Assembly (NCBI GenBank): GCA_964017045.1
Contig: OZ024796.1
Location: forward strand, 2,501-66,500
Direction: 5' to 3'
DNA from: Omphiscola glabra
Lineage: Eukaryota > Mollusca > Gastropoda > Lymnaeidae
Length of the DNA: 64,000 nucleotides
Shown: positions 12,901 to 29,800 of the stretch, piece by piece
Layout: each line of letters starts with the position of its first letter
How positions within the stretch are numbered: the stretch's first letter is position 1
The notes under the pieces: generated by a model
Told to the model about the DNA's origin: nothing
Seen by the model: only the letters and a program-made list of their open reading frames with translations
Database searches by the model: none
Position numbers and translations under genes: made by a program

Positions 12901-15763
12901 TGACAACTCAAATAAAATATATGATGACTAACATAAAATAAATGACAATTCACATAAAATAAATGAAAACTCACAAGAAATACATGATAACTCACATAAA
13001 ATATATGATGACTCACATAAAATAAACGATAACTCATATAAAATAAATGAAAACTCACATAAAATAAATGAAAAGTCACAAGAAATACTTGATAACTCAC
13101 ATAAAATATATAACGACTAACATAAAATAAATGAAAATTCACATAAAATAAATGAAAACTCACAAGAAATACATGATAACTCACATAAAATATATGATGA
13201 CTCACATAAAATAAATGATAACTCATTTACAATAAATGAAAACTCTCATAAAATAAATGAAAACTCATATAAAATAAATGAAAACTCACACACAATATTA
13301 GGTAACTCAAATAAAATAAAAGAAAACACACAAGAAATACATGAAAACTCAAATAAAATATATGATGACTCACATAAAATAAACGATAACTCATATTTAA
13401 AAAATGAAAACACAAATAAAATAAATGAAAACTCACATAAAATAAATGAAAACTCAAATACAACATTTTGTAACTCACATAAAATAAATGAAAAATCACG
13501 AGAAATGCATGACTACTCACATAAAATATTTGACAAATCACAGAAAATAAATGAAAACTCATATAACATAAATGAAAACTCACATAAAAATATGATGACT
13601 AACATAAAATAAATAAAAACTCACAAGAAATACATGACAACTCACAAAAAATATATGATGACTCACATAAAATAATAGATAACTCATATAAAATAAATGA
13701 AAACTTACATAAAATAAAAGAAAACTCACATAAAATAAATGAGAACTCAATCAAAACATTTGGTAACTGACGTTAAATAAATGAAAACTCACACGAATTA
13801 CATGACAAATCACAAAAAATATATGATGACTAACATAAAATAAATGAAAACTAACATAAAATAAATGAAAATTCACAAGAAATACATGACAACTCACATA
13901 AAATATATGATAAATCACATAAAATAAATGATAATTCAAATAAAATAAATGAAAAGTCACAAGAAATACATGACAACTCACATAAAAAATATGATGACTA
14001 ACATAAAATAAATTAAAACTCACAAAAAATACATGACAACTCACATAAAATATATGATGACTTACATAAAATAAACGATAACTCATATAAAATAAATGAA
14101 AATGCCAATACAACATTTGGTAACTCACATTAAAAAAATAAAAACTCACAAGAAATACATGATTACTCACAGAAAATAAATGATAACTCATATAAAATAA
14201 ATGATAACTCATATAAAATAAATGAAAACTCGAAAAAATAAATCATAACTCACATAAAATAAATGAAATCTCACAAGAAATACATGACAACTCACATAAA
14301 ATATATTATGACTCACATAAAATAAATGATAAATAACATAAAATAAATGATAACTCAAATAAAAAAAAAGAAAACTCACAAGAAATACATGAAAACGCAC
14401 ATAAAATATATGATGACTTACATAAAATAAATGATAACTCAAATAAAATAAATGAAAACTCACATAAAATAAATGAAAACACATATAAAATAACTGAAAT
14501 CTCACACACAATATTTGGTAACTCACATCAAATAAAAGAAAACTCACAAGAAATACATGACAAATCACATAAAATATATGATGACTCACATAAAATAAAA
14601 GATATTTCATATAAAATAAATAAAAACTCACATAAAATAAATAATAACTCATATAAAATAAATGAAAACACATATAAAATAAATGAAAACTCACAAGAAA
14701 TACATGACATTTCACATGAAATATATGATAACTCACATAAAATAAATGATAACTCACATAAAATAATTGATAACTCACAAGAAATACATGACAACTCACA
14801 TAAAATATATGATGACTCACAGTAAATAAATTAAAACTCATATAAAATAAATGAAAACTCACATAAAATAAAAGAAAACTCACATAAAATAAATGAAAAC
14901 TCAAACACAACATTTGGTAACTCACATAAAATAAATCAAAACTCACAAGAAATACATGACAACTTACATAAAATATATGATAAATCACAGAAAATAAATA
15001 AAAAATCATTAAAATAAATGAAAACTCACATAAAATAAATGAAAACTCACATAAAATAAATGATAACTCACATAAAATATTTGATAACTCACAAGAAATA
15101 CATGACAACTCACATAAAATATATGATGACTCACATAAAATAAATGAAAACTCATATAAAATAAATGAAAACTCACATAAAATAAATGAAACTCAAACAA
15201 AACATTTGGTATCTCAAATAAAATAAATGAAAACTTGCAAGAATTACATGAAAACTCACATAAAATATATGATGACTCACATAAAATAAATGATCATTCA
15301 TATAAAATAAATGAAAACTCACATACAATAAATGAAAAGTCACAAGATATACTTGACAACTCAAATAAAATATATGATGACTAACATAAAATAAATGAAA
15401 ATTCACATAAAATAAATGAAAACTCACAAGAAATACATAATAACTCACATAAAATATATGATGACTCACATAAAATAAACGATAACTCATATAAAATAAA
15501 TGAAAACTCACATAAAATAAATGAAAAGTCACAAGAAATACTTGATAACTCACATAAAATATATAATGACTAACATAAAATAAATGAATATTCACATAAA
15601 ATAAATGAAAACTCACAAGAAATACATGATAACTCACATAAAATATATGATGACTCACATAAAATAAATGATAACTCAAATAAAATAAATAAAAACTCTC
15701 ATAAAATAAATGAAAACTCATATAAAATAAATGAAAACTCACACACAATATTAGGTAACTCAC
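6974..15763. repeat. 2873-bp higher-order repeat, three tandem copies
   Basis: Marker blocks recur at 7481, 10354 and 13227; at 8005, 10878 and 13751; at 8463, 11336 and 14209; and at 9263, 12136 and 15009, always 2873 bp apart. Copies differ only by scattered single bases, for example ATAATGAC versus ATAACGAC at about 13110 and an A-to-G change at about 9772. The leftmost copy is 420 bp (20 monomers) shorter (6974 to 9427), so a whole-monomer expansion happened before or during amplification. The third copy diverges after about 15690. Confidence 0.85.
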
Positions 15764-18055
15764 ATAAAATAAAACTCACAAGAAATACATGAAAACTCAC
15801 ATAAAATATATCATGACTCACATAAAATAAACGATAACTCATATTAAAAAAATGAAAACACAAATAAAACAAATGAAAACTCACATAAAATAAATGAAAA
15901 CTCAAACACAACATTTTGTAACTCACATAAAATAAATGAAAAATCACAAGAAATACATGACTACTCACATAAAATATTTGACAAATCACAGAAAATAAAT
16001 GATAACTCATATAAAATAAATGAAAACTCATATAACATAAATGAAAACTCACATAAAAATATGATGACTAACATAAAATAAATGAAATTTCACAAGAAAT
16101 ACATGACAACTCACATAAAATATATGATGACTCACATAAAATAAACGATAACTCATATAAAATAAATGAAAACGCAAACAAAACATTTGGTAACTCACAT
16201 AAAATAAATAAAAACTCACAAGAAATACATGACAACTCACAAAAAATATATGATGACTCACATAAAATAATAGATAACTCATATAAAATAAATGAAAACT
16301 TACATAAAATAAAAGAAAACTCACATAAAATAAATGAGAACTCAATCAAAACATTTGGTAACTGACGTTAAATAAATGAAAACTCACACGAATTACATGA
16401 CAAATCACAAAAAATATATGATGACTAACATAAAATAAAGGAAAACTAACATAAAATAAATGAAAATTCACAAGAAATACATGATAACTCACATAAAATA
16501 TATGATGACTCACATAAAATAAATGATAACTCATATACAATAAATAAAAACTCTCATAAAATAAATGAAAACTCATATAAAATAAATGAAAACTCACACA
16601 CAATATTAGGTAACTCAAATAAAATAAAACTCACAAGAAATACATGAAAACTCACATAAAATATATGATGACTCACATAAAATAAACGATAACTCATATT
16701 AAAAAAATGAAAACACAAATAAAACAAATGAAAACTCACATAAAATAAATGAAAACTCAAACACAACATTTTGTAACTCACATAAAATAAATGAAAAATC
16801 ACAAGAAATACATGACTACTCACATAAAATATTTGACAAATCACAGAAAATAAATGATAACTCATATAAAATAAATGAAAACTCATATAACATAAATGAA
16901 AACTCACATAAAAATATGATGACTAACATAAAATAAATGAAATTTCACAAGAAATACATGACAACTCACATAAAATATATGATGACTCACATAAAATAAA
17001 CGATAACTCATATAAAATAAATGAAAACGCAAACAAAACATTTGGTAACTCACATAAAATAAATAAAAACTCACAAGAAATACATGACAACTCACAAAAA
17101 ATATATGATGACTCACATAAAATAATAGATAACTCATATAAAATAAATGAAAACTTACATAAAATAAAAGAAAACTCACATAAAATAAATGAGAACTCAA
17201 TCAAAACATTTGGTAACTGAAGTTAAATAAATGAAAACTCACACGAATTACATGACAAATCACAAAAAATATATGATGACTAACATAAAATAAAGGAAAA
17301 CTAACATAAAATAAATGAAAATTCACAAGAAATACATGATAACTCACATAAAATATATGATGACTCACATAAAATAAATGATAACTCATATACAATAAAT
17401 AAAAACTCTCATAAAATAAATGAAAACTCATATAAAATAAATGAAAACTCACACACAATATTAGGTAACTCAAATAAAATAAAACTCACAAGAAATACAT
17501 GAAAACTCACATAAAATATATGATGACTCACATAAAATAAACGATAACTCATATTAAAAAAATGAAAACACAAATAAAACAAATGAAAACTCACATAAAA
17601 TAAATGAAAACTCAAACACAACATTTTGTAACTCACATAAAATAAATGAAAAATCACAAGAAATACATGACTACTCACATAAAATATTTGACAAATCACA
17701 GAAAATAAATGATAACTCATATAAAATAAATGAAAACTCATATAACATAAATGAAAACTCACATAAAAATATGATGACTAACATAAAATAAATGAAATTT
17801 CACAAGAAATACATGACAACTCACATAAAATATATGATGACTCACATAAAATAAACGATAACTCATATAAAATAAATGAAAACGCAAACAAAACATTTGG
17901 TAACTCACATAAGATAAATAAAAACTCACAAGAAATACATGACAACTCACAAAAAATATATGATGACTCACATAAAATAATAGATAACTCATATAAAATA
18001 AATGAAAACTTACATAAAATAAAAGAAAACTCACATAAAATAAATGAGAACTCAA
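15699..18055. repeat. 855-bp higher-order repeat, three tandem copies (first set)
   Basis: Blocks at 15699, 16554 and 17409, and at 16049, 16904 and 17759, are spaced exactly 855 bp. Each copy contains the GTAACTGACGTT-type variant, changed to CTGAAGTT or CTGTCGTT in later copies, so copies can be told apart. The set recurs 6101 bp further right. Confidence 0.85.
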
Positions 18056-21000
18056 TCAAAACATTTGGTAACTGTCGTTAAATAAATGAAAACTCACACG
18101 AATTACATGACAAATCACAAAAAATATATGATGACTAACATAAAATAAATGAAAACTCACATAAAATAAATGAAAATTCACAAGAAATACATGACAACTC
18201 ACATAAAATATATGATAAATCACATAAAATAAATGATAATTCAAATAAAATAAATGAAAAGTCACAAGAAATACATGACAACTCACATAAAAAATATGAT
18301 AACTAACATAAAATAAATTAAAACTCACAAAAAGTACATGACAACTCACATAAAATATATGATGACTTACATAAAATAAACGATAACTCATATAAAATAA
18401 ATGAAAATGCCAATACAACATTTGGTAACTCACATAAAAAAATAAAATCTCACAAGAAATACATGATTACTCACAGAAAATAAATGATAACTCATATAAA
18501 AAAAATGATAACTCATATAAAATAAATGAAAACTCGCATAAAATAAATCATAACTCACATAAAATAAATGATAACTCACAAGAAATACATGACAACTCAC
18601 ATAAAATATATGATGACTCACAGTAAATAAATTAAAACTCATATAAAATAAATGAAAACTCACATAAAATAAAAGAAAACTCACATAAAATAAATGAAAA
18701 CTCAAACACAACATTTGGTAACTCACATAAAATAAATCAAAACTCACAAGAGATACATGACAACTCACATAAAATATATGATAAATCACAGAAAATAAAT
18801 AACAACTCATTAAAATAAATGAAAACTCACAGAAAATAAATGAAAACTCACAAGAAATACATGATAACTCACATAAAATATATGATGACTCACATAAAAT
18901 AAACGATAACTCATATAAAATAAATGAAAACTCACATAAAATAAATGAAAAGTCACAAGAAATACTTGATAACTCACATAAAATATATAATGACTAACAT
19001 AAAATAAATGAAAATTCACATAAAATAAATGAAAACTCACAAGAAATACATGATAACTCACATAAAATATATGATGACTCACATAAAATAAATGATAACT
19101 CATATACAATAAATAAAAAATCTCATAAAATAAATGAAAACTCATATAAAATAATTGAAAACTCACACACAATATAATGTAACTCACATAAAATAAAACT
19201 CACAAGAAATACATGAAAACTCACATAAAATATATCATGACTCACATAAAATAAACGATAACTCATATTTAAAAAATGAAAACACAAATAAAACAAATGA
19301 AAACTCACATAAAATAAATGAAAACTCAAACACAACATTTTGTAACTCACATAAAATAAATGAAAAATCACAAGAAATACATAACTACTCACATAAAATA
19401 TTTGACAAATCACAGAAAATAAATGATAACTCATATAAAATAAATGAAACTTCATATAACATAAATGAAAACTCACATAAAAATATGATGACTAACATAA
19501 AATAAATGAAATTTCACAAGAAATACATGACAACTCACATAAAATATATGATGACTCACATAAAATAAACGATAACTCATATAAAATAAATGAAAACGCA
19601 AACAAAACATTTGGTAACTCACATAAAATAAATAAAAACTCACAAGAAATACATGACAACTCACAAAAAATATATGATGACTCACATAAAATAATAGATA
19701 ACTCATATAAAATAAATGAAAACTTACATAAAATAAAAGAAAACTCACATAAAATAAATGAGAACTCAATCAAAACATTTGGTAACTGACGTTAAATAAA
19801 TGAAAACTCACACGAATTACATGACAAATCACAAAAAATATATGATGACTAACATAAAATAAATGAAAACTCAAACACAACATTTGGTAACTCACATAAA
19901 ATAAATGAAAAATCACAAGAAATACATGACTACTCAAATAAAATATTTGACAAATCACAGAAAATATATGATGACTCACATAAAATAAAAGATATTTCAT
20001 ATAAAATAAATGAAAACTCACATAAAATAAATACTAACTCATATAAAATAAATGAAAACACATATAAAATAAATGAAAACTCACAAGAAATACATGACAT
20101 TTCACATGAAATATATGATAACTCACATAAAATAAATGATAACTCACATCAAATAAAAGAAAACTCACAAGAAATACATGACAAATCACATAAAATATAT
20201 GATGACTCACATAAAATAAAAGATATTTCATATAAAATAAATGAAAACTCACATAAAATAAAAGAAAACTCACATAAAATAAATGAAAACTCAAACACAA
20301 CATTTGGTAACTCACATAAAATAAATTAAAACTCACAAGAAATACATGACAACTCACATCAAATATATGATGACTCACATAAAATAAACGATAACTCATA
20401 TAAAATAAATGAAAATGCAAATACAACATTTGGTAACTCACATAAAAAAATAAAAACTCACAAGAAATACATGATTACTCACAGAAAATAAATGATAACA
20501 TATAAAATAAATGAAAACTCGCATAAAATAAATGATAACTCACATAAAATAAATGAAAACTCACAAGAAATACATGACAACTCACATAAAATATATTATG
20601 ACTCACATAAAATAAAAGATATTTCATATAAAATAAATGAAAACTCACATAAAATAAAAGAAAACTCACATAAAATAAATGAAAACTCAAACACAACATT
20701 TGGTAACTCACATAAAATAAATCAAAACTCACAAGAAATACATGACAACTCACATCAAATATATGATGACTCACATAAAATAAACGATAACTCATATAAA
20801 ATAAATGAAAATGCAAATACAACATTTGGTAACTCACATAAAAAAATAAAAACTCACAAGAAATACATGATTACTCACAGAAAATAAATGATAACTCATA
20901 TAAAATAAATGAAAACTCGCATAAAATAAATGATAACTCACATAAAATAAATGAAAACTCACAAGAAATACATGACAACTCACATAAAATATATTATGAC

Positions 21001-21799
21001 TCACATAAAATAAATGATAAATAACATAAAATTAATGATAACTCAAATAAAAGAAAAGAAAAGTCACAAGAAATACATGAAAACGCATATAAAATATATG
21101 ATGACTTACATAAAATAAATGATAACTCAAATAAAATAAATGAAAACTCACATAAAATAAATGAAAACTCATGTAAAATAAATTAAATCTCACACACAAT
21201 ATTTGGTAACTCACATCAAATAAAAGAAAACTCACAAGAAATACAAGACAAATCACATAAAATATATGATGACTCACATAAAATAAATGAAAACTCAAAC
21301 ACAACATTTGGTAACTCACATAAAATAAATCAAAACTCACAAGAAATACATGACAACTTACATAAAATATATGATAAATCACAGAAAATAAATAAAAAAT
21401 CATTAAAATAAATGAAAACTCACATAAAATAAATGAAAAGTCACAAGATATACTTGACAACTCAAATAAAATATATGATGACTAACATAAAATAAATGAA
21501 AATTCACATAAAATAAATGAAAACTCACAAGAAATACATAATAACTCACATAAAATATATGATGACTCACATAAAATAAACGATAACTCATATAAAATAA
21601 ATGAAAACTCACATAAAATAAATGAAAAGTCACAAGAAATACTTGATAACTCACATAAAATATATAATGACTAACATAAAATAAATGAATATTCACATAA
21701 AATAAATGAAAACTCACAAGAAATACATGATAACTCACATAAAATATATGATGACTCACATAAAATAAATGATAACTCATATAAAATAAATAAAAACTC

Positions 21800-24156
21800 T
21801 CATAAAATAAATGAAAACTCATATAAAATAAATGAAAACTCACACACAATATTAGGTAACTCACATAAAATAAAACTCACAAGAAATACATGAAAACTCA
21901 CATAAAATATATCATGACTCACATAAAATAAACGATAACTCATATTAAAAAAATGAAAACACAAATAAAACAAATGAAAACTCACATAAAATAAATGAAA
22001 ACTCAAACACAACATTTTGTAACTCACATAAAATAAATGAAAAATCACAAGAAATACATGACTACTCACATAAAATATTTGACAAATCACAGAAAATAAA
22101 TGATAACTCATATAAAATAAATGAAAACTCATATAACATAAATGAAAACTCACATAAAAATATGATGACTAACATAAAATAAATGAAATTTCACAAGAAA
22201 TACATGACAACTCACATAAAATATATGATGACTCACATAAAATAAACGATAACTCATATAAAATAAATGAAAACGCAAACAAAACATTTGGTAACTCACA
22301 TAAAATAAATAAAAACTCACAAGAAATACATGACAACTCACAAAAAATATATGATGACTCACATAAAATAATAGATAACTCATATAAAATAAATGAAAAC
22401 TTACATAAAATAAAAGAAAACTCACATAAAATAAATGAGAACTCAATCAAAACATTTGGTAACTGACGTTAAATAAATGAAAACTCACACGAATTACATG
22501 ACAAATCACAAAAAATATATGATGACTAACATAAAATAAAGGAAAACTAACATAAAATAAATGAAAATTCACAAGAAATACATGATAACTCACATAAAAT
22601 ATATGATGACTCACATAAAATAAATGATAACTCATATACAATAAATAAAAACTCTCATAAAATAAATGAAAACTCATATAAAATAAATGAAAACTCACAC
22701 ACAATATTAGGTAACTCAAATAAAATAAAACTCACAAGAAATACATGAAAACTCACATAAAATATATGATGACTCACATAAAATAAACGATAACTCATAT
22801 TAAAAAAATGAAAACACAAATAAAACAAATGAAAACTCACATAAAATAAATGAAAACTCAAACACAACATTTTGTAACTCACATAAAATAAATGAAAAAT
22901 CACAAGAAATACATGACTACTCACATAAAATATTTGACAAATCACAGAAAATAAATGATAACTCATATAAAATAAATGAAAACTCATATAACATAAATGA
23001 AAACTCACATAAAAATATGATGACTAACATAAAATAAATGAAATTTCACAAGAAATACATGACAACTCACATAAAATATATGATGACTCACATAAAATAA
23101 ACGATAACTCATATAAAATAAATGAAAACGCAAACAAAACATTTGGTAACTCACATAAAATAAATAAAAACTCACAAGAAATACATGACAACTCACAAAA
23201 AATATATGATGACTCACATAAAATAATAGATAACTCATATAAAATAAATGAAAACTTACATAAAATAAAAGAAAACTCACATAAAATAAATGAGAACTCA
23301 ATCAAAACATTTGGTAACTGAAGTTAAATAAATGAAAACTCACACGAATTACATGACAAATCACAAAAAATATATGATGACTAACATAAAATAAAGGAAA
23401 ACTAACATAAAATAAATGAAAATTCACAAGAAATACATGATAACTCACATAAAATATATGATGACTCACATAAAATAAATGATAACTCATATACAATAAA
23501 TAAAAACTCTCATAAAATAAATGAAAACTCATATAAAATAAATGAAAACTCACACACAATATTAGGTAACTCAAATAAAATAAAACTCACAAGAAATACA
23601 TGAAAACTCACATAAAATATATGATGACTCACATAAAATAAACGATAACTCATATTAAAAAAATGAAAACACAAATAAAACAAATGAAAACTCACATAAA
23701 ATAAATGAAAACTCAAACACAACATTTTGTAACTCACATAAAATAAATGAAAAATCACAAGAAATACATGACTACTCACATAAAATATTTGACAAATCAC
23801 AGAAAATAAATGATAACTCATATAAAATAAATGAAAACTCATATAACATAAATGAAAACTCACATAAAAATATGATGACTAACATAAAATAAATGAAATT
23901 TCACAAGAAATACATGACAACTCACATAAAATATATGATGACTCACATAAAATAAACGATAACTCATATAAAATAAATGAAAACGCAAACAAAACATTTG
24001 GTAACTCACATAAGATAAATAAAAACTCACAAGAAATACATGACAACTCACAAAAAATATATGATGACTCACATAAAATAATAGATAACTCATATAAAAT
24101 AAATGAAAACTTAAAAAAAATAAAAGAAAACTCACATAAAATAAATGAGAACTCAA
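21800..24156. repeat. 855-bp higher-order repeat, three tandem copies (second set)
   Basis: Copies at 21800, 22655 and 23510 repeat the arrangement at 15699-18055, including the same copy-specific substitutions (GTAACTGAAGTT in one copy, CTGTCGTT after the last). This shows the triplet was duplicated as a block rather than amplified twice. Confidence 0.83.
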
Positions 24157-24910
24157 TCAAAACATTTGGTAACTGTCGTTAAATAAATGAAAACTCACAC
24201 GAATTACATGACAAATCACAAAAAATATATGATGACTAACATAAAATAAATGAAAACTCACATAAAATAAATGAAAATTCACAAGAAATACATGACAACT
24301 CACATAAAATATATGATAAATCACATAAAATAAATGATAATTCAAATAAAATAAATGAAAAGTCACAAGAAATACATGACAACTCACATAAAAAATATGA
24401 TAACTAACATAAAACAAATTAAAACTCACAAAAAGTACATGACAACTCACATAAAATATATGATGACTTACATAAAATAAACGATAACTCATATAAAATA
24501 AATGAAAATGCCAATATAACATTTGGTAACTCACATAAAAAAATAAAATCTCACAAGAAATACATGATTACTCACAGAAAATAAATGATAACTCATATAA
24601 AAAAAATGATAACTCATATAAAATAAATGAAAACTCGCATAAAATAAATCATAACTCACATAAAATAAATGATAACTCACAAGAAATACATGACAACTCA
24701 CATAAAATATATGATGACTCACAGTAAATAAATTAAAACTCATATAAAATAAATGAAAACTCACATAAAATAAAAGAAAACTCACATAAAATAAATGAAA
24801 ACTCAAACACAACATTTGGTAACTCACATAAAATAAATCAAAACTCACAAGAGATACATGACAACTCACATAAAATATATGATAAATCACAGAAAATAAA
24901 TAACAACTCA

Positions 24911-26892
24911 TTAAAATAAATGAAAACTCACAGAAAATAAATGAAAACTCACAAGAAATACATGATAACTCACATAAAATATATGATGACTCACATAAAA
25001 TAAACGATAACTCATATAAAATAAATGAAAACTCACATAAAATAAATGAAAAGTCACAAGAAATACTTGATAACTCACATAAAATATATAATGACTAACA
25101 TAAAATAAATGAAAATTCACATAAAATAAATGAAAACTCACAAGAAATACATGATAACTCACATAAAATATATGATGACTCACATAAAATAAATGATAAC
25201 TCATATACAATAAATAAAAAATCTCATAAAATAAATGAAAACTCATATAAAATAAATGAAAACTCACACACAATATAATGTAACTCACATAAAATAAAAC
25301 TCACAAGAAATACATGAAAACTCACATAAAATATATCATGACTCACATAAAATAAACGATAACTCATATTTAAAAAATGAAAACACAAATAAAACAAATG
25401 AAAACTCACATAAAATAAATGAAAACTCAAACACAACATTTTGTAACTCACATAAAATAAATGAAAAATCACAAGAAATACATAACTACTCACATAAAAT
25501 ATTTGACAAATCACAGAAAATAAATGATAACTCATATAAAATAAATGAAACTTCATATAACATAAATGAAAACTCACATAAAAATATGATGACTAACATA
25601 AAATAAATGAAATTTCACAAGAAATACATGACAACTCACATAAAATATATGATGACTCACATAAAATAAACGATAACTCATATAAAATAAATGAAAACGC
25701 AAACAAAACATTTGGTAACTCACATAAAATAAATAAAAACTCACAAGAAATACATGACAACTCACAAAAAATATATGATGACTCACATAAAATAAAAGAA
25801 AACTCACATAAAATAAATGAAAACTCAAACACAACATTTGGTAACTCACATAAAATAAATCAAAACTCACAAGAGATACATGACAACTCACATAAAATAT
25901 ATGATAAATCACAGAAAATAAATAACAACTCATTAAAATAAATGAAAACTCACAGAAAATAAATGAAAACTCACAAGAAATACATGATAACTCACATAAA
26001 ATATATGATGACTCACATAAAATAAACGATAACTCATATAAAATAAATGAAAACTCACATAAAATAAATGAAAAGTCACAAGAAATACTTGATAACTCAC
26101 ATAAAATATATAATGACTAACATAAAATAAATGAAAATTCACATAAAATAAATGAAAACTCACAAGAAATACATGATAACTCACATAAAATATATGATGA
26201 CTCACATAAAATAAATGATAACTCATATACAATAAATAAAAAATCTCATAAAATAAATGAAAACTCATATAAAATAATTGAAAACTCACACACAATATAA
26301 TGTAACTCACATAAAATAAAACTCACAAGAAATACATGAAAACTCACATAAAATATATCATGACTCACATAAAATAAACGATAACTCATATTTAAAAAAT
26401 GAAAACACAAATAAAACAAATGAAAACTCACATAAAATAAATGAAAACTCAAACACAACATTTTGTAACTCACATAAAATAAATGAAAAATCACAAGAAA
26501 TACATAACTACTCACATAAAATATTTGACAAATCACAGAAAATAAATGATAACTCATATAAAATAAATGAAACTTCATATAACATAAATGAAAACTCACA
26601 TAAAAATATGATGACTAACATAAAATAAATGAAATTTCACAAGAAATACATGACAACTCACATAAAATATATGATGACTCACATAAAATAAACGATAACT
26701 CATATAAAATAAATGAAAACGCAAACAAAACATTTGGTAACTCACATAAAATAAATAAAAACTCACAAGAAATACATGACAACTCACAAAAAATATATGA
26801 TGACTCACATAAAATAATAGATAACTCATATAAAATAAATGAAAACTTACATAAAATAAAAGAAAACTCACATAAAATAAATGAGAACTCAA
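24911..26892. repeat. 1022-bp tandem duplication in satellite
   Basis: Blocks at 24911 and 25224 recur at 25933 and 26246 (offset 1022). The counterpart module at 18810-19770 lacks this extra copy, so it arose after the 6.1-kb duplication. Confidence 0.78.
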
Positions 26893-29800
26893 TCAAAACA
26901 TTTGGTAACTGTCGTTAAATAAATGAAAACTCACACGAATTACATGACAAATCACAAAAAATATATGATGACTAACATAAAATAAATGAAAACTCAAACA
27001 CAACATTTGGTAACTCACATAAAATAAATGAAAAATCACAAGAAATACATGACTACTCAAATAAAATATTTGACAAATCACAGAAAATATATGATGACTC
27101 ACATAAAATAAAAGATATTTCATATAAAATAAATGAAAACTCACATAAAATAAATACTAACTCATATAAAATAAATGAAAACACATATAAAATAAATGAA
27201 AACTCACAAGAAATACATGACATTTCACATGAAATATATGATAACTCACATAAAATAAATAATAACTCACATCAAATAAAAGAAAACTCACAAGAAATAC
27301 ATGACAAATCACATAAAATATATGATGACTCACATAAAATAAAAGATATTTCATATAAAATAAATGAAAACTCACATAAAATAAAAGAAAACTCACATAA
27401 AATAAATGAAAACTCAAACACAACATTTGGTAACTCACATAAAATAAATTAAAACTCACAAGAAATACATGACAACTCACATCAAATATATGATGACTCA
27501 CATAAAATAAACGATAACTCATATAAAATAAATGAAAATGCAAATACAACATTTGGTAACTCACATAAAAAAATAAAAACTCACAAGAAATACATGATTA
27601 CTCACAGAAAATAAATGATAACATATAAAATAAATGAAAACTCGCATAAAATAAATGATAACTCACATAAAATAAATGAAAACTCACAAGAAATACATGA
27701 CAACTCACATAAAATATATTATGACTCACATAAAATAAAAGATATTTCATATAAAATAAATGAAAACTCACATAAAATAAAAGAAAACTCACATAAAATA
27801 AATGAAAACTCAAACACAACATTTGGTAACTCACATAAAATAAATCAAAACTCACAAGAAATACATGACAACTCACATCAAATATATGATGACTCACATA
27901 AAATAAACGATAACTCATATAAAATAAATGAAAATGCAAATACAACATTTGGTAACTCACATAAAAAAATAAAAACTCACAAGAAATACATGATTACTCA
28001 CAGAAAATAAATGATAACTCATATAAAATAAATGAAAACTCGCATAAAATAAATGATAACTCACATAAAATAAATGAAAACTCACAAGAAATACATGACA
28101 ACTCACATAAAATATATTATGACTCACATAAAATAAATGATAAATAACATAAAATTAATGATAACTCAAAGAAAAGAAAAGAAAAGTCACAAGAAATACA
28201 TGAAAACGCACATAAAATATATGATGACTTACATAAAATAAATGATAACTCAAATAAAATAAATGAAAACTCACATAAAATAAATGAAAACTCATGTAAA
28301 ATAAATTAAATCTCACACACAATATTTGGTAACTCACATCAAATAAAAGAAAACTCACAAGAAATACAAGACAAATCACATAAAATATATGATGACTCAC
28401 ATAAAATAAACGATAACTCATAAAATAAATGAAAACTCACATAAAATAAATAATAACTCATATAAAATAAATGAAAACTCAAACACAACATTTGGTAACT
28501 CACATAAAATAAATGAAAACTCACAAGAAATACATGACAACTCAAATAAAATATATGATAACTCACATAAAATAAATGATAACTCACATAAAATATTTGA
28601 TGACTCACAGTAAATAAATTAAAACTCATATAAAATAAATGAAAACTCACATAAAATAAAAGAAAACTCACATAAAATAAATGAAAACTCAAACACAACA
28701 TTTGCTAACTCACATAAAATAAATCAAAACTCACAAGAAATACATGACAACTCACATCAAATATATGATGACTCACATAAAATAAACGATAACTCATATA
28801 AAATAAATGAAAACGCAAACAAAACATTTGGTAACTCACATAAAATAAATAAAAACTCACAAGAAATACATGACAACTCACAAAAAATATATGATGACTC
28901 ACATAAAATAATAGATAACTCATATAAAATAAATGAAAACTTACATAAAATAAAAGAAAACTCACATAAAATAAATGAGAACTCAATCAAAACATTTGGT
29001 AACTGACGTTAAATAAATGAAAACTCACACGAATTACATGACAAATCACAAAAAATATATGATGACTAACATAAAATAAATGAAAACTAACATAAAATAA
29101 ATGAAAATTCACAAGAAATACATGACAACTCACATAAAATATATGATAAATCACATAAAATAAATGATAATTCAAATAAAATAAATGAAAAGTCACAAGA
29201 AATACATGACAACTCACATAAAAAATATGATGACTCACAGTAAATAAATTAAAACTCATATAAAATAAATGAAAACTCACATAAAATAAAAGAAAACTCA
29301 CATAAAATAAATGAAAACTCAAACACAACATTTGGTAACTCACATAAAATAAAAGAAAACTCACAAGAAATACATGACAAATCACATAAAATATATGATG
29401 ACTCATATAAAATAAAAGATATTTCATATAAAATAAATGAAAACTCACATAAAATAAATAATAACTCATATAAAATAAATGAAAACACATATAAAATAAA
29501 TGAAAACTCACAAGAAATACATGACATTTCACATGAAATATATGATAACTCACATAAAATAAATGATAACTCACATAAAATAATTGATAACTCACAAGAA
29601 ATACATGACAACTCACATAAAATTATCTGATGACTCACAGTAAATAAATTAAAACTCATATAAAATAAATGAAAACTCACATAAAATAAAAGAAAACTCA
29701 CATAAAATAAATGATAACTCAAACACAACATTTGGTAACTCACATAAAATAAATCAAAACTCACAAGAAATACATGACAACTCACATAAAATATATGATA

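Larger units (their letters stand above)
15600..28420. repeat. 6.1-kb segmental tandem duplication in satellite
   Basis: Successive blocks at 15699, 16554, 17409, 18056, 18430, 18810 and 19123 recur at 21800, 22655, 23510, 24157, 24531, 24911 and 25224, all at offset 6101. Blocks 18810-20890 recur again at 25933-28010 with offset 7123. The difference is a 1022-bp tandem duplication present only in the second copy (24911/25933, 25224/26246). The module therefore duplicated as a unit and was then edited internally. Outer limits are approximate. Confidence 0.8.
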
